Notes under the pieces: generated by a model
Told to the model about the DNA's origin: nothing
Seen by the model: the letters and a program-made list of their open reading frames with translations, nothing else
Database searches by the model: none
Source of the DNA: Deltaproteobacteria bacterium RIFOXYD12_FULL_56_24
GTDB taxonomy: Bacteria; Desulfobacterota; Desulfobulbia; Desulfobulbales; Desulfurivibrionaceae
NCBI GenBank assembly: GCA_001799285.1
Contig: MGTD01000024.1
Location: 1-61,708 of the forward strand
DNA: 61,708 nt
Direction of reading: 5' to 3'
In this document: piece by piece, positions 33,394 to 43,804 of the stretch
Position numbering within the stretch: position 1 is the stretch's first letter
Layout: the number at the start of each line of letters is the position of its first letter
Made by a program: the position numbers and the translations under genes

Positions 33394-34026
33394 TTACTCA
33401 ACCGCTTCCTTGCCGACTTTATCTTCAAGCTTGGCAATAAGCCCGGCAAACATCTCCTTACTCAGAATACTGGCAAACTGGGTCCGATAATTATTCACCA
33501 GACTCACTCCTTCCACTTCCACATCATAAACCATCCAGTGATCATCATTGCTTTTGAGCTTGTAATTAACCGGAGTTTCCAAAGTCTTCCGGACCAGAAC
33601 ACTATAAACAATGGTCTTATTCCCCTGCATCGCGGTTTTCTTAAAAACAACTTTTTCCCCGGAGTATGTTTCTATTTTGGCTATGTATGTATTCTCCAAG
33701 AGTTTCTTAAACAAGAAAACGAAACGGTCCTGCTCCTCAGGGGTCCTTTCCCGCCAGTGCTTTGCCAGCGCACGCATGGACATCTCGCGAAAATCGAATT
33801 TCTTTTCGACAATAGTCACCACCCGTTTTTTCCTCTCCGCCCGACGAGACGGCGCTGCGAGTTTTTCATCCTGAAGGATCAAAATAATCTCGTCCACTGC
33901 CTCCTTTATGAAAACAACAGGGTCAGGTGGAGCGGCGCAGGAAATCCCCCGCGACATCAAGGGGATAGCAATTGTCAGAATAATTATTGCAAGAAGCTTC
34001 AGGTACCACCTGTTACTGTTTTTCAT
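33394..34026 (-). CDS. mlaC: Mla phospholipid-transport periplasmic protein MlaC
   Basis: The 210-residue precursor has an N-terminal signal segment (WYLKLLAIIILTIAIPLMSRG) and the MlaC/Ttg2D pattern: VDEIILILQD early, KKFDFREMSMRALAKHWRERTPEEQDRFVFLFKKLLENTY in the middle, and DDHWMVYDVEVEGVSLVNNYRTQFASIL at the end. It ferries phospholipid between the outer-membrane MlaA and the inner-membrane MlaFED complex. ATG 34026 puts the basic residues directly before the hydrophobic core; an ATG six codons earlier is also in frame. Confidence 0.92.
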   Translation of the reverse strand: MKNSNRWYLKLLAIIILTIAIPLMSRGISCAAPPDPVVFIKEAVDEIILILQDEKLAAPSRRAERKKRVVTIVEKKFDFREMSMRALAKHWRERTPEEQDRFVFLFKKLLENTYIAKIETYSGEKVVFKKTAMQGNKTIVYSVLVRKTLETPVNYKLKSNDDHWMVYDVEVEGVSLVNNYRTQFASILSKEMFAGLIAKLEDKVGKEAVE

Positions 34027-34226
34027 TTTTGCCTCTAACATCATTCACATGGCGCACGAAAATTATTACACAAACCTATTTTGCTTAATCCAGCGGCACG
34101 GAGTTACTGACTAGCCAAAACCAGCCCTGTGTCAATCGAAGTTCCCGCCGCGCCAAAAAAAATCATCAATAATAACTGGCGGGGAGTCCAATTTTAAGGA
34201 AATCTACCATTTTGGGTATATGTTTC

Positions 34227-35030
34227 TTAATTCTTGCCGACAGAATGATTGTACATGGACTCGCTGCCCACGGCAACATCAAGAATTTTCTTTTGCCGAT
34301 ACTGCCGGTATGCATCGCGTAAGGCTACATACGGATCAATGGCAGCCTCTTTGAAATCTTCGTAATCACCCAAGGTAAGGGAGGTATCATTTACCTCCCT
34401 GCCGGCCTGCACCGCAACACCTGCGCCCTGATCAGACCAGGTAAGATATGACACCGGACTCAGAAAAAAATCCCCTGCCATGCCAAGGCTATCGCGTACA
34501 TTCGATGGGCCAAAAAAAGGCCAGCAGATATAAATTCCTTCGCCGAGACCATATACCCCCAGAGTTTGCCCCAGGTCTTCATCCTTGGGAAACAGACCTA
34601 ATTCATCTTTGGCGGGATCAGCCAGACCGATAATACCAATAGTGGAGTTGACAACAAAACGGGAGGCTTCGACTCCACCATTTACAACTTTTCCCTGGAG
34701 AAGATTATTGACAATACGCACCGGAGCCAGAAGGTTCTTCACAAAGCTCCGCACGCATATGCGCACCTCTTCGGGAATGACATAAGCATATCCCTGAGAT
34801 ACCGGCTTAAGCACCCAAAAATAAACCTTATCGTTAAAATGATAAAAAACACGATTGATCGGCTCCAGAGGATCGGAGGCCAGGCCAATGTCCGGTTCTT
34901 CTCCGAAAGCCGAATCATCTTCAGGCGTAACATCCTGTCCAAAAACCGTGGTCATTGATCCCAACCAGAGCGCCAAGCAACAAAAACATATTCTGCCCAG
35001 GCGTGGCAAAAAACTATCCTGATTTTTCAT
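34227..35030 (-). CDS. mlaA: Mla outer-membrane lipid-asymmetry protein MlaA
   Basis: The 267-residue protein is of the MlaA/VacJ family: DPLEPINRVFYHFNDKVYFWVLKPVSQGYAYVIPEEVR, VVNGGVEASRFVVNSTIGIIGLADPA and DLGQTLGVYGLGEGIYICWPFFGPSNVRDSLG. It removes stray phospholipid from the outer leaflet of the outer membrane. The signal peptide (about 1-30) has no standard lipobox at its cleavage site, so it may not be a lipoprotein as in E. coli. It lies between mlaD and mlaC. Confidence 0.92.
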   Translation of the reverse strand: MKNQDSFLPRLGRICFCCLALWLGSMTTVFGQDVTPEDDSAFGEEPDIGLASDPLEPINRVFYHFNDKVYFWVLKPVSQGYAYVIPEEVRICVRSFVKNLLAPVRIVNNLLQGKVVNGGVEASRFVVNSTIGIIGLADPAKDELGLFPKDEDLGQTLGVYGLGEGIYICWPFFGPSNVRDSLGMAGDFFLSPVSYLTWSDQGAGVAVQAGREVNDTSLTLGDYEDFKEAAIDPYVALRDAYRQYRQKKILDVAVGSESMYNHSVGKN

Positions 35031-35126
35031 GGTTGCCCTCTGGCCTTTTGCAAAAGTCTTGTTTCTAATTAAATGCTACTACGCCAGCCCTGAGCTTACT
35101 GGTGGTATTTCTTAAGTTTAGCAAGA

Positions 35127-35573
35127 TCAGACATTACCAAAAATATATTTACTCACCAGTTCCTCAAGATCAACTGCGGATTCTGTTTCCGTTATGAACC
35201 CGCCATCAGCCAGCAATTCATCCGAGCCACCCTGGGAAACCTTGATATATTTATCCCCGATAATCCCTTGGGTTTTAATCGAGGCAATTGCATCATCGGT
35301 AATCTTTACCCCGTTATTGATCTGAAGCCGCACTTGGGCCTGATCATTCTCACCCAAAGAGATACCGCTTACCTTGCCCACATTAACCCCGGCCATTTCC
35401 ACAAGGGCTCCGCGCTTAAGGCCGGAAACATTGCTAAAATTTGCCCGCACAGAATAGGTCTTTTCCATGGAAAATACGGAAAATTCACCAAATTGCAGGG
35501 ACATATAAACAAAAGCCAGAAAACCTGCCAGAACAAAGATCCCGACAATCGCATCAAAATTTATCTTCTTCAT
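35127..35573 (-). CDS. mlaD: Mla lipid-transport MCE protein MlaD
   Basis: The 148-residue protein has one N-terminal transmembrane helix (AIVGIFVLAGFLAFVYMSL) and one MCE domain (about 38-120, with YSVRANFSNVSGLKRGALVEMAGVNVGKVSGISL). It forms the hexameric lipid channel of the MlaFED complex. It lies 5 bp after mlaF. Confidence 0.94.
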   Translation of the reverse strand: MKKINFDAIVGIFVLAGFLAFVYMSLQFGEFSVFSMEKTYSVRANFSNVSGLKRGALVEMAGVNVGKVSGISLGENDQAQVRLQINNGVKITDDAIASIKTQGIIGDKYIKVSQGGSDELLADGGFITETESAVDLEELVSKYIFGNV

Positions 35574-35578
35574 ACTTT

Positions 35579-36346
35579 TTATTCCATCTCCCTGCTTAAA
35601 TAAACCTTCCCCATAGTGTACTGCACAAAGGCCTGAATCTCGGGAAGTTTACTCAGTTGAATATCTTCAGGACTGGCAAAGGTGCTGAACTTTCCCTTAT
35701 TGACCAGAATGACCTGATCAGCCAGATTAAATATTTTAGGGATATCATGACTGACTATAATTGAGGTATATCCGAATTTTTTCTGGGTCTCTAGAAATAG
35801 TTTGTAAATTTCCAGAGAGTTTTCAGGATCAAGACCTGTGGTCGGCTCATCAAAAAGCATTATTTCCGGTTGCAACATCAAGGCTCTGGCAAGCCCCACC
35901 CTTTTTTTCATCCCACCGCTCAACTGGGCCGGATATTTTTCCTCATGTCCGGTGAGACCAAGTTGCGCCAAGGTGGCAAGCACCCGCGCTCGGATCTCCT
36001 CTCCCCCTAATTTTGTTCGTTCTTCAAGTGGCAAGGCCACATTGGCAAAGACGTTCAGTGAATCGAGAAGCGCCGCCCCTTGGAAAAGGACGCCAAATTT
36101 TGTCCGAACCTCGTTCAATGCCTTGGCGCGCATTACGGTGATATCCTGGCCATCCACCAGAATGCGCCCGGAATCAGGGCGCAAAAGCCCCAAGATGAGC
36201 TTCATGGTCACACTTTTTCCCTGGCCACTCGGTCCGGCAATAACCGTGGTCTTGCCTGAACTGATAGTCAAATCCACATGGTCAAGAATGGTCTGCTGAC
36301 CAAAGGCTTTTACAACATTTTTGAACTGGATTACTACCTGACTCAT
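35579..36346 (-). CDS. mlaF: Mla transporter ATP-binding protein MlaF
   Basis: The 255-residue ABC ATPase has Walker A GPSGQGKS, the signature LSGGMKKRVGLARAL and Walker B IMLFDEPTTGLDP. It powers the MlaFED phospholipid transporter. ATG 36346 overlaps the mlaE stop by four bases; an in-frame extension upstream would lie wholly within mlaE and has no family support. No mlaB gene (STAS subunit) is seen in the operon. Confidence 0.95.
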   Translation of the reverse strand: MSQVVIQFKNVVKAFGQQTILDHVDLTISSGKTTVIAGPSGQGKSVTMKLILGLLRPDSGRILVDGQDITVMRAKALNEVRTKFGVLFQGAALLDSLNVFANVALPLEERTKLGGEEIRARVLATLAQLGLTGHEEKYPAQLSGGMKKRVGLARALMLQPEIMLFDEPTTGLDPENSLEIYKLFLETQKKFGYTSIIVSHDIPKIFNLADQVILVNKGKFSTFASPEDIQLSKLPEIQAFVQYTMGKVYLSREME

Positions 36347-37131
36347 AACAGTATCGCCGTAAGCAGATAATCCCAAACAAGAATCGCGACAGAAGAAAGG
36401 ACAACAGCCTGCGTGGTGACCTTGCTTACGCCTTCGGCGCCAAAACCCGCCCCCCGGATAACGTGGACAAAATACCCCCTGCCCGTACATATCCAAACGA
36501 TCAACAGGGCAAAGACAAAAGATTTTATGATGCCCATGTTTATATCCTGATTCACCACACTTTGCTCCATGCCGGCCCAATACGCGCCGGGATTGACTCC
36601 CAACAAGCCGCATCCGGCGAGGTACCCGCCGAAGATGCCAACAACATTAAAAAAAAGAGTGAGAATCGGGACAGAAATGAGCGTGGCAAGAAACTTTGGC
36701 GTGATCAGATAACGGAAAGGGTCGATAGCCATACATTCTAGGGCGTCAAGCTGTTCGCTATTGCGCATGATCCCGATCTCGGCGCACATCGCCGACCCAG
36801 CCCGCCCGGTAACCATCAAGGCCGTCAAAACCGGGCCAAGCTCACGTAGCAAAGAAAGGGAAACCGCCGAACCCAAGGCACCTTCCGAGCCGAATTTACG
36901 CAAGGTATAATACCCCTGTAATCCAAGGACCATCCCGGTGAACCCGGCGACAAAAAATATAACCCAGAAGGAATCGGCGCCGATCAAACGAACCTGTCTG
37001 ATCATGGCAGAGAATCGAAACGGTCTTTTGAAAACGCCACCCAGCCCCAAAGCGAGAAAAGAGCCCATGCGACCCAGATCTTCCAAGATCATTATGATAT
37101 TGCTGCCAATTTTTTCCAAATAACGAATCAT
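36343..37131 (-). CDS. mlaE: Mla transporter permease MlaE
   Basis: The 262-residue inner-membrane permease (five helices) carries the family's central motif RELGPVLTALMVTGRAGSAMCAEIGIMRNSEQLDALECM, in which the conserved 'E(L)GP...GR.GSA..AE.G.M...EQ.DAL' is intact. It is the first gene of mlaE-F-D-A-C, the reverse of the common order for mlaC and mlaA. Confidence 0.95.
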   Translation of the reverse strand: MIRYLEKIGSNIIMILEDLGRMGSFLALGLGGVFKRPFRFSAMIRQVRLIGADSFWVIFFVAGFTGMVLGLQGYYTLRKFGSEGALGSAVSLSLLRELGPVLTALMVTGRAGSAMCAEIGIMRNSEQLDALECMAIDPFRYLITPKFLATLISVPILTLFFNVVGIFGGYLAGCGLLGVNPGAYWAGMEQSVVNQDINMGIIKSFVFALLIVWICTGRGYFVHVIRGAGFGAEGVSKVTTQAVVLSSVAILVWDYLLTAILL

Positions 37132-37312
37132 AGGCTCATCTTGTCTGCGTTTGCAGAGCAGTACGCTTCATAACAAACCATTACGACAAACTCCAAGCAC
37201 TACTCGATTATTCAGCCTACCCAATCCCATAAAATGGTTATGTTACTCACGGGACACAGGCTATGTCAAGCGCTTGCTCCAGAGAAAGCAGGGGAATAGG
37301 AAACAACAGATT

Positions 37313-37350
37313 AAAAAAAAAGGGATTAGCTGTAATTGCTAATCCCTTTA
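37313..37350 (-). terminator. Intrinsic terminator after the tRNA-Val/tRNA-Asp unit
   Basis: On the minus strand AAGGGATTAGC, loop AATTACA, GCTAATCCC, followed by nine T residues. The stem is also flanked by A/T runs on the other strand, so it may work in both directions (mlaE lies downstream on the same strand). Confidence 0.8.
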
Positions 37351-37359
37351 TTTTTATTG

Positions 37360-37436
37360 TGGCGGAGTGGACGGGGCTCGAACCCGCGACCCCCGGCGTG
37401 ACAGGCCGGTATTCTAACCAACTGAACTACCACTCC
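37360..37436 (-). tRNA. tRNA-Asp (GTC)
   Basis: The 77-nt cloverleaf has acceptor stem GGAGTGG/CCACTCC, D-loop TTCAGTTGGTTAGAAT, anticodon loop CTGTCAC with anticodon GTC, T-arm CGGGTTCGAGCCCCG, discriminator G and an encoded CCA. It lies 6 bp after tRNA-Val. Confidence 0.97.
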
Positions 37437-37442
37437 TCTTTA

Positions 37443-37518
37443 TGGTGGGCGAAACAGGGATCGAACCTGTGACCCTCGGCTTGTAAGGCCGATGCTCTCC
37501 CAGCTGAGCTATTCGCCC
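37443..37518 (-). tRNA. tRNA-Val (TAC)
   Basis: The 76-nt cloverleaf has acceptor stem GGGCGAA/TTCGCCC, D-arm GCTCAGCTGGGAGAGC, anticodon loop CTTACAA with anticodon TAC, T-arm ACAGGTTCGATCCCTGT and encoded ACCA. It is the first gene of the two-tRNA unit. Confidence 0.97.
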
Positions 37519-37535
37519 CACATGAAGTGTGGCAA

Positions 37536-37564
37536 GATATACTCTTGGACCCCTAATCCGTCAA
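37536..37564 (-). promoter_or_regulatory. Promoter of the tRNA-Val/tRNA-Asp unit
   Basis: On the minus strand TTGACG (37564-37559) and TATATC (37541-37536) are 17 bases apart, ending about 17 bases upstream of tRNA-Val. Confidence 0.55.
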
Positions 37565-37646
37565 GCAAAAAACTTATCAAACTTCAAAAATGATGCCCGC
37601 AGAACATATCGCATCTTCTCCCGTCTACGGGGAAAAAAACCCACAG

Positions 37647-40058
37647 CTAATGAGCCACATTATTCGAAGGAAGCACACCTTCAACGCCAAAGTCGCCAAA
37701 GGGAACATCCTTGAAAAGGATCTCCCCTTCCGTGAGCACCAAAGCCTTAACCAGCACTTCGTCTACATGCTCAACCAATTCCACGGTAAGACCTTTAAGA
37801 ATCTTTGCCGGTATTTCATTAAGATCAGCTTCGTTCTCACGAGGAATCAAAACATGCTTGATATTACCCCGTCGTGCGGCAAGAAGTTTTTCGGTTAGCC
37901 CCCCAATGGGCAAAATTCTGCCACGCAGGGTAATCTCACCGGTCATGGCGATATCCCGCCGGACCGGAAGTTTGAGCAAGGCGGAAACCATCGAGGTCGC
38001 CATGGTAATTCCGGCAGACGGTCCATCCTTGGGGATGGCCCCTTCCGGCACATGAATATGAATATCAAGTTTCTGATAAAAATCCGGCAGCAAGCCCAAC
38101 TGCAAGGCTCTGGTCCTCACATAGCTCAAGGCTGCCTGGGCTGATTCCTGCATGACATCGCCGAGTTTTCCGGTCACGGTCAGATTTCCTTTCCCCGGCA
38201 TCAGGGCCGTCTCGATCTGCAGCAACTCGCCTCCTACCTCGGTCCAGGCCAGACCGGTGGTGAGGCCAATCTTATCCCGCTCCTCGGCCAAACCAAAACG
38301 GTACCTGACCCCGCCCAGATACTTGGCGATGGCTGCATCATTCAATCGATAGCGCTTGTCGGTCTTTTTCTTTTGCCGGTCCCGAGCCACTTTGCGGCAA
38401 ACTGAGGCAATGCTGCGCTCAAGATTTCGGACTCCTGCCTCTCGTGTGTATCTCCGAATAATCTCAAGAATCGCGCCATCGTTAAAGGTAATATCCTCCG
38501 GCCCGAAACCGTTGGCCGTAAGTTGCTTCGGCACAAGGAAACCTTGAGCAATGTTCAGCTTATCCTCTTCCGTATAGCCATTGAGCTTGATCACCTCCAT
38601 CCGGTCCTGAAGCGGAGCAGGGATTGCATGCAGATTATTGGCGGTGGTCACGAAAAAAACACCGGACAAATCATAGTCGAGATCAAGATAATGATCGTTG
38701 AAAGCTACATTCTGCTCCGGGTCCAGCACCTCCAGCAGGGCGGAAGAAGGATCCCCCCGAAAATCCATGCTCATCTTGTCCACCTCGTCTAGGCAGATAA
38801 CCGGATTCACGACCTTCGCCTTCTGCATGGACTGGATAATCTTGCCAGGCAAGGCCCCGATGTAGGTCCGCCGGTGGCCACGGATCTCGGCCTCGTCACG
38901 AACCCCGCCGAGAGAGAGACGGACGAACTTGCGCCCCATGGCCCGGGCCAGAGACTTGCACAACGAGGTCTTCCCCACTCCGGGCGGGCCGACCAAGCAG
39001 AGAATCGGCCCCTTGATTTTCTCAACCTGAGCCTGCACGGCAAGATACTCAAGAATCCGCTCTTTGGGCTTTAAAAGGCCATGATGGTCCTGGGCCAAGA
39101 CTTCCTCCGCCGCCAGGATGTCAATCTTCTCTTCGGTTTTTTCCCGCCAGGGCAGACTAAGGATACAATCGATATAATTCCGAACCACCGTGGCCTCAGC
39201 CGACATGGCCGGCATCATCTTCAGCTTCTTGAATTCCTGTTCAAGCTTGACGCGAGCCGCCTCGGGCAGCTCTTTCTCCTGAATCGCCTTGGACAGCGCC
39301 TCAAGCTCGGAAGAGGAGTCCCCGACGCTACCCATCTCTTTCTGAATGGCGCGAAGTTGCTCCGCCAGAAAATAATCCTTCTGGGTCTTATCCATTTTTT
39401 TCTTGACCCTGGTCCGGATAACCTCCTCAAGCTCGGCGATCTCAATTTCCTTATGGATAAGGGCCAAGACCTGTTCCAGCCGCCCAACCACCGAAAAATC
39501 AGCAAGGATTTCCTGTTTTTCCTGGACATTAAGGGGCAGATGCGCAGCCAGGACATCGACAAATTTTGCCGGTCGATCAATGCGGGCCAAGGATTTGACA
39601 ATCTCCGCCGGCACCTTTTTGTTATATTTGACATACTCCTTGAAGACTGCCTGAATCTCCCGCACATAGGCAGTTGCCTCAAGGCCACCCTCGTCCTCTG
39701 CCTCTTCGCCTTCAAGCTGGACCATGAAATAATCGGAATTGGGCAGGTGCTTTATGATTCTGCCCCTTCTTTTGCCCTCGACCAGGGCCTTTATCGTGCC
39801 ATCTGGCAGTCGAAGCAACTGCATGACCGTAGCAATGGTTCCCACCACATGCACGCTTTCTTCGGTTGGATCATCCTCGGCAGCGTCTTTCTGGGTTGCC
39901 AGAAAAATCTCGGAACGCTTGGCCATCGCCTCTTCAAGGGCTTTTATGGAACGCTCTCTGCCAACCACCAGCGGCGCCACCATATAGGGGAAGATCACGA
40001 TATCCCGCAAGGGCATCATCGGATAGGCAATTTCCTGTTCACTAGCAGACTCAGCCAT
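37647..40058 (-). CDS. lon: ATP-dependent protease Lon
   Basis: The 803-residue protease has the Lon substrate-binding N domain (from [24 protein letters not shown]), a coiled-coil region (about 190-290), the AAA+ domain with Walker [11 protein letters not shown], and the C-terminal peptidase domain with the catalytic Ser in [14 protein letters not shown] and the Lys about 43 residues later. It degrades damaged and regulatory proteins. ATG 40058 is used; an in-frame TTG at 40067 has a better-spaced AAGG and may be the true start. It is next to clpX-clpP-tig, so four protein quality-control genes are grouped. Confidence 0.96.
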   Translation of the reverse strand: MAESASEQEIAYPMMPLRDIVIFPYMVAPLVVGRERSIKALEEAMAKRSEIFLATQKDAAEDDPTEESVHVVGTIATVMQLLRLPDGTIKALVEGKRRGRIIKHLPNSDYFMVQLEGEEAEDEGGLEATAYVREIQAVFKEYVKYNKKVPAEIVKSLARIDRPAKFVDVLAAHLPLNVQEKQEILADFSVVGRLEQVLALIHKEIEIAELEEVIRTRVKKKMDKTQKDYFLAEQLRAIQKEMGSVGDSSSELEALSKAIQEKELPEAARVKLEQEFKKLKMMPAMSAEATVVRNYIDCILSLPWREKTEEKIDILAAEEVLAQDHHGLLKPKERILEYLAVQAQVEKIKGPILCLVGPPGVGKTSLCKSLARAMGRKFVRLSLGGVRDEAEIRGHRRTYIGALPGKIIQSMQKAKVVNPVICLDEVDKMSMDFRGDPSSALLEVLDPEQNVAFNDHYLDLDYDLSGVFFVTTANNLHAIPAPLQDRMEVIKLNGYTEEDKLNIAQGFLVPKQLTANGFGPEDITFNDGAILEIIRRYTREAGVRNLERSIASVCRKVARDRQKKKTDKRYRLNDAAIAKYLGGVRYRFGLAEERDKIGLTTGLAWTEVGGELLQIETALMPGKGNLTVTGKLGDVMQESAQAALSYVRTRALQLGLLPDFYQKLDIHIHVPEGAIPKDGPSAGITMATSMVSALLKLPVRRDIAMTGEITLRGRILPIGGLTEKLLAARRGNIKHVLIPRENEADLNEIPAKILKGLTVELVEHVDEVLVKALVLTEGEILFKDVPFGDFGVEGVLPSNNVAH

Positions 40059-40103
40059 AATGTTCAATACAACCTTGATGTAATTAAAAAGCTTCTCGCC
40101 TGA

Positions 40104-41369
40104 TCAAGCGCTTTTCTTTGTTTCCGCATCGTTATCGTACAAAATCACCGGATAATCGCCATTCAGCACCACCTGCTCGCTAATTACGCATTCCCGCACG
40201 TTTTCCTTGGAGGGCAGTTCATACATGATATCAAGCATTGCCTGCTCCATTACCGTTCTCAAGCCTCGTGCCCCGGACTTTCTTTTGATCGCCTCCTGGG
40301 CAATGGCCTTGAGCGCACCCTCGGTAAAACGCAACCTAATATTATCAAAGGCAAAAAGACGCTCATACTGTTTGGTCAGGGCGTTCTTTGGCGTACGGAG
40401 AACGCGGATCATATCCTCCTCATCCAACTCCTCCATGGTCGCCACCACCGGCAAACGGCCGACCAATTCCGGAATCAGGCCAAAACGCAGCAGATCTTCA
40501 GCCTGCACCTGGGCAAGAATATCTCCCACCGTCTTCTTCGGCTTGCCGACAACCTTGGCCCCAAACCCCATGGACTTGGTGCCGCTCCGCTGCTTAATCA
40601 CGCCGTCAAGCCCGACAAAGGCCCCGCCGCAGATAAAGAGGATATTAGTGGTGTCGATCTTGATATATTCCTGCTGCGGATGTTTACGCCCGCCCTTGGG
40701 GGGAATACTGGCCACGGTCCCCTCGATTATCTTCAGCAGGGCCTGTTGCACCCCTTCGCCGGAAACATCGCGGGTGATGGAAGCACTGTCTGATTTACGG
40801 GCGATCTTGTCTATTTCATCGATATAGATAATGCCGCGGCTAGCCCGCTGGAGATCGTGATCCGCGGCCTGGAGAAGATTGACCAGGATATTCTCCACAT
40901 CTTCACCAACATAACCAGCTTCGGTCAGGGTAGTGGCATCGGCCATGGCAAAAGGCACATTGAGGATCTTCGCCAAGGTCTGGGCCAGAAGCGTCTTGCC
41001 ACAGCCGGTAGGGCCGATCAGCAGGATATTGCTTTTCTGCAGTTCGACCTCACTGCCGTCGCCGCTTGTCTGAGCCTCTATGCGCTTATAATGATTGTGC
41101 ACCGCGACCGCGAGGACCTTCTTGGCCTTTTCCTGACCAATCACATACTCATCCAGGTGAGCCTTGATATCATAGGGCTTGAGGGTCGAAGCCTCCAGGT
41201 GCGATTCCAGCGCCGGCGTCTTGTCCTCGGTGACGATCTCATTGCACAGATCAATGCACTCGTTGCAGATATATACCGTAGGCCCGGCAATCAGTTTCCT
41301 GACTTCATCCTGGCTTTTGCCGCAAAAGGAACAGGTGACTTCACCTTCGCTATTATGATCTTTTGCCAT
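40104..41369 (-). CDS. clpX: ClpXP protease ATPase subunit ClpX
   Basis: The 421-residue unfoldase has the N-terminal zinc-binding domain ([18 protein letters not shown]...CNECIDLC), Walker A GPTGCGKT, Walker [11 protein letters not shown] and the ClpP-contact loop region near [12 protein letters not shown]. It feeds tagged proteins to ClpP. Its start overlaps the end of clpP by 17 bp. Confidence 0.97.
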   Translation of the reverse strand: MAKDHNSEGEVTCSFCGKSQDEVRKLIAGPTVYICNECIDLCNEIVTEDKTPALESHLEASTLKPYDIKAHLDEYVIGQEKAKKVLAVAVHNHYKRIEAQTSGDGSEVELQKSNILLIGPTGCGKTLLAQTLAKILNVPFAMADATTLTEAGYVGEDVENILVNLLQAADHDLQRASRGIIYIDEIDKIARKSDSASITRDVSGEGVQQALLKIIEGTVASIPPKGGRKHPQQEYIKIDTTNILFICGGAFVGLDGVIKQRSGTKSMGFGAKVVGKPKKTVGDILAQVQAEDLLRFGLIPELVGRLPVVATMEELDEEDMIRVLRTPKNALTKQYERLFAFDNIRLRFTEGALKAIAQEAIKRKSGARGLRTVMEQAMLDIMYELPSKENVRECVISEQVVLNGDYPVILYDNDAETKKSA

Positions 41370-41973
41370 GAGCTTTCTCCTCGTCAGGATTCGTCCGCTT
41401 CACCAGTACCTTGTCAATTACCCCATAGGCCTTGGCTTCTTCGGCTCCCATAAAAAAATCCCGGTCCGTGTCAACTTGAATCTTCTTGAGTTTTTGCTTG
41501 GTATGATGCGCCAGAATGGTATTCAAAGACTGTCGCATCCGCAGAATCTCCTTGGCGTGGATATCAATATCGCTGGCCTGTCCCTGAAAACCGCCCATGG
41601 GTTGGTGCAGCATGATCCGGGAGTTCGGCAGCGCATACCTTTTTCCTTCCGTGCCGGCAGCGAGGAGTACCGCGCCCATGCTGGCCGCCTGCCCCATGCA
41701 CAGGGTGACGATATCACACTTCACATAGTGCATCGTATCATAAATGGCCATGCCGGCCGTCACAACTCCCCCGGGAGAGTTGATATAAAAGGTGATATCC
41801 TTGTCCGGATCATCGGCTTCCAAAAAAAGAATCTGGGCGATAACTATGTTGGCTATATCGTCATTTATGGCCGAACCTAAAAAAATAATCCGTTCTTTCA
41901 GCAGCCGGGAATAGATATCATAGGCCCGCTCACCGCGGGGACTCTGCTCAACAACCATGGGAACGAGATTCAT
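41353..41973 (-). CDS. clpP: ATP-dependent Clp protease proteolytic subunit
   Basis: The 206-residue serine protease has the catalytic Ser in [15 protein letters not shown] (near 101), His in [10 protein letters not shown] (near 126) and Asp further on (DTDRDFFM). It forms the tetradecameric chamber used with ClpX. It follows tig after 20 bp, in the standard tig-clpP-clpX-lon order. Confidence 0.97.
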   Translation of the reverse strand: MNLVPMVVEQSPRGERAYDIYSRLLKERIIFLGSAINDDIANIVIAQILFLEADDPDKDITFYINSPGGVVTAGMAIYDTMHYVKCDIVTLCMGQAASMGAVLLAAGTEGKRYALPNSRIMLHQPMGGFQGQASDIDIHAKEILRMRQSLNTILAHHTKQKLKKIQVDTDRDFFMGAEEAKAYGVIDKVLVKRTNPDEEKAHGKRS

Positions 41974-41993
41974 AATAATGCTCCTTCAAAAAA

Positions 41994-43313
41994 TTACTGG
42001 GGATCACTCACACCCTGGGCAGCAGCAGCCGGCACGATTTTCATTTTGGCTGCGTCAAGCAGAAAACTTAAGATTTTTTCGTTCAACAACTCTGCCATAA
42101 ACGGCAGCAGATCATCCCGGCTGGAAAAATATTTTTTCACTTCGCTGATCGGCATGTTGTACTGTTCGGAGATACGCTTAAAGCCTTTGTCGATGTCTTC
42201 ATTTTCCAGCTTGAGCCCTTCCTTTTCCGCGACCTTCTTCAAAAGGAAATCACCCTTGACCCGTGCCTGCGCAGCAAGCTTATATTGTTCGACCAGGGCG
42301 TCCCGGTTGAACCCGGCAGCTTCCATGGTCACGCCCTGCCGCTCCAGATTACTTTCCAGTTCCTTGATCATAGCCTCTATTTCATAAGCCACCAACCGAG
42401 GAGGAATCTCAAAATCATGGCCATCAATCAGCGCCTTCATCAACTTGTCGGTGAGATCACCCCGTTGAGCATCCTTCTTGGCCTGCAACTTTTTTTCACG
42501 GATATGGCTTTTGAGCGCCTCAAGATCGGCAAACTCTTCGCCTACCTCCTTGGCGAATTCGTCATCAATAGTCGGCAACAACCGTTCTTTGACATCCTTG
42601 ACATTAATCTTGAACTCCACCTTCTTGCCGGCCAGGATCGGATTGGCAAAACTTGCCGGAAAATCTATTTCCTGGGAAGCCTCCTCGCCTTTTTTCAAGC
42701 CAAGAAGTTTTTCTTCGAACTCGTTTCCATACTTGCCGGACCCCACCTCGACCGAATAATTTTCCCCAACCACCTGCTTGATGGGGTTGCCGTCATGATA
42801 CCCCTGAAAATCAACCACAGCCAGGTGTCCCTTATCAATGGCGCAATCTTCAACACTTTGCAGGGGAGCCATCTGCCTGCGCAGCGCCTCAAGCTCCTGG
42901 GAAATTTCCTCGTCTGTCACCTCAAGCGCAGTCTGTTCGATCTCAAGGCCCTTATACTCAGCCAGCTCAAACTGAGGACGAACATCAACCTCCGCAGTGT
43001 AGACAAAGGTGCCATCCTCGACAAACTTCTGCGCCCTAATGTCCGGGTGCACAACCGCATCGATTTTGCTTTTCTCAAGGGCGTCAAAATAGGTGCCCTG
43101 AATCAATTTTTCCGCCACCTCATACTCAACCTTAGGCCGATAATTCTTCTCAAGAATCTGCCGAGGCACCCTGCCCTTGCGAAACCCTTTCAGAAAAACT
43201 TCCGAATTCAATTTCTTGTAGGCGGAATCAAGTTCCTGGGCGACCTGCGCTTCCGGAAGGGTTATGGTCATCTTTCTGGTGAGCGGACTTACATCTTCGA
43301 TATTGATCTGCAT
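41994..43313 (-). CDS. tig: Trigger factor
   Basis: The 439-residue ribosome-bound chaperone has the N-terminal ribosome-binding domain with FRKGRVPRQILEKNYR (the GFRxGKxP signature), an FKBP-like peptidyl-prolyl isomerase domain (about 155-240) and a helical C-terminal domain. It meets nascent chains leaving the ribosome. First gene of the tig-clpP-clpX-lon group. Confidence 0.95.
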   Translation of the reverse strand: MQINIEDVSPLTRKMTITLPEAQVAQELDSAYKKLNSEVFLKGFRKGRVPRQILEKNYRPKVEYEVAEKLIQGTYFDALEKSKIDAVVHPDIRAQKFVEDGTFVYTAEVDVRPQFELAEYKGLEIEQTALEVTDEEISQELEALRRQMAPLQSVEDCAIDKGHLAVVDFQGYHDGNPIKQVVGENYSVEVGSGKYGNEFEEKLLGLKKGEEASQEIDFPASFANPILAGKKVEFKINVKDVKERLLPTIDDEFAKEVGEEFADLEALKSHIREKKLQAKKDAQRGDLTDKLMKALIDGHDFEIPPRLVAYEIEAMIKELESNLERQGVTMEAAGFNRDALVEQYKLAAQARVKGDFLLKKVAEKEGLKLENEDIDKGFKRISEQYNMPISEVKKYFSSRDDLLPFMAELLNEKILSFLLDAAKMKIVPAAAAQGVSDPQ

Positions 43314-43452
43314 GCAACACCTTCCTTATCTCAAACATTTTCAACAACACAGCCATACCAGGGAAAGACGCTTTTAAAAAACGCTTCTCGCTGTTACGGA
43401 TGAGATGTCTGCCTGTACCCCGGCATTCGAACCGGGGAGCTGTTTTTTGTAC

Positions 43453-43536
43453 TGGTGCGAGAGGGGGGAGTCGAACCCCCATACCAAAGGCGCTGGTTCC
43501 TAAGACCAGTGCGTCTACCAATTCCGCCACTCTCGC
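43453..43536 (-). tRNA. tRNA-Leu (TAG)
   Basis: The 84-nt class II tRNA has acceptor stem GCGAGAG/CTCTCGC, anticodon loop CTTAGGA with anticodon TAG, a long variable arm, T-arm GGGGGTTCGACTCCCCC and encoded ACCA. It stands alone between tig and the cobalamin-riboswitch cassette. Confidence 0.97.
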
Positions 43537-43804
43537 TTGAACAAAGAAAAATAACCAACTTTCGGATCACAGTCAAGGACAGCTTGCAATCCTGCCCCGT
43601 TTTACGGAGCCTTTAAAAAATAAGTTACCCAAATACTGTATGTTTCCTGGCAGCGCTTTATACAGATTCAGCCAACTGAAAGACACAAGGCATTTAGCGG
43701 CAACGCCAACGCCAATTGCTCCCTGACCGGAGAGACTGACGGTCCGCCTCCCCTTATGGGCATAGGCCATTAATCGTTTTAGCAATACCTGCTGAGAGTC
43801 GAAT
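43537..43804. other. Spacer between tRNA-Leu and the cobalamin cassette
   Basis: Apart from the tRNA-Leu promoter (43548-43576) I see no gene or clear structured element here. Confidence 0.5.
43548..43576 (-). promoter_or_regulatory. Promoter of tRNA-Leu
   Basis: On the minus strand TTGACT (43576-43571) and TATTTT (43553-43548) are 17 bases apart, 11 bases upstream of the tRNA. Confidence 0.6.

Noticed and set aside
43418-43447. Plus-strand terminator or tRNA remnant between tig and tRNA-Leu
   Set aside because: CCCCGG/CCGGGG followed by a T-run looks like a terminator on the plus strand, but no plus-strand gene leads into it. As a tRNA T-arm its loop has eight bases instead of seven and no other tRNA part is present.
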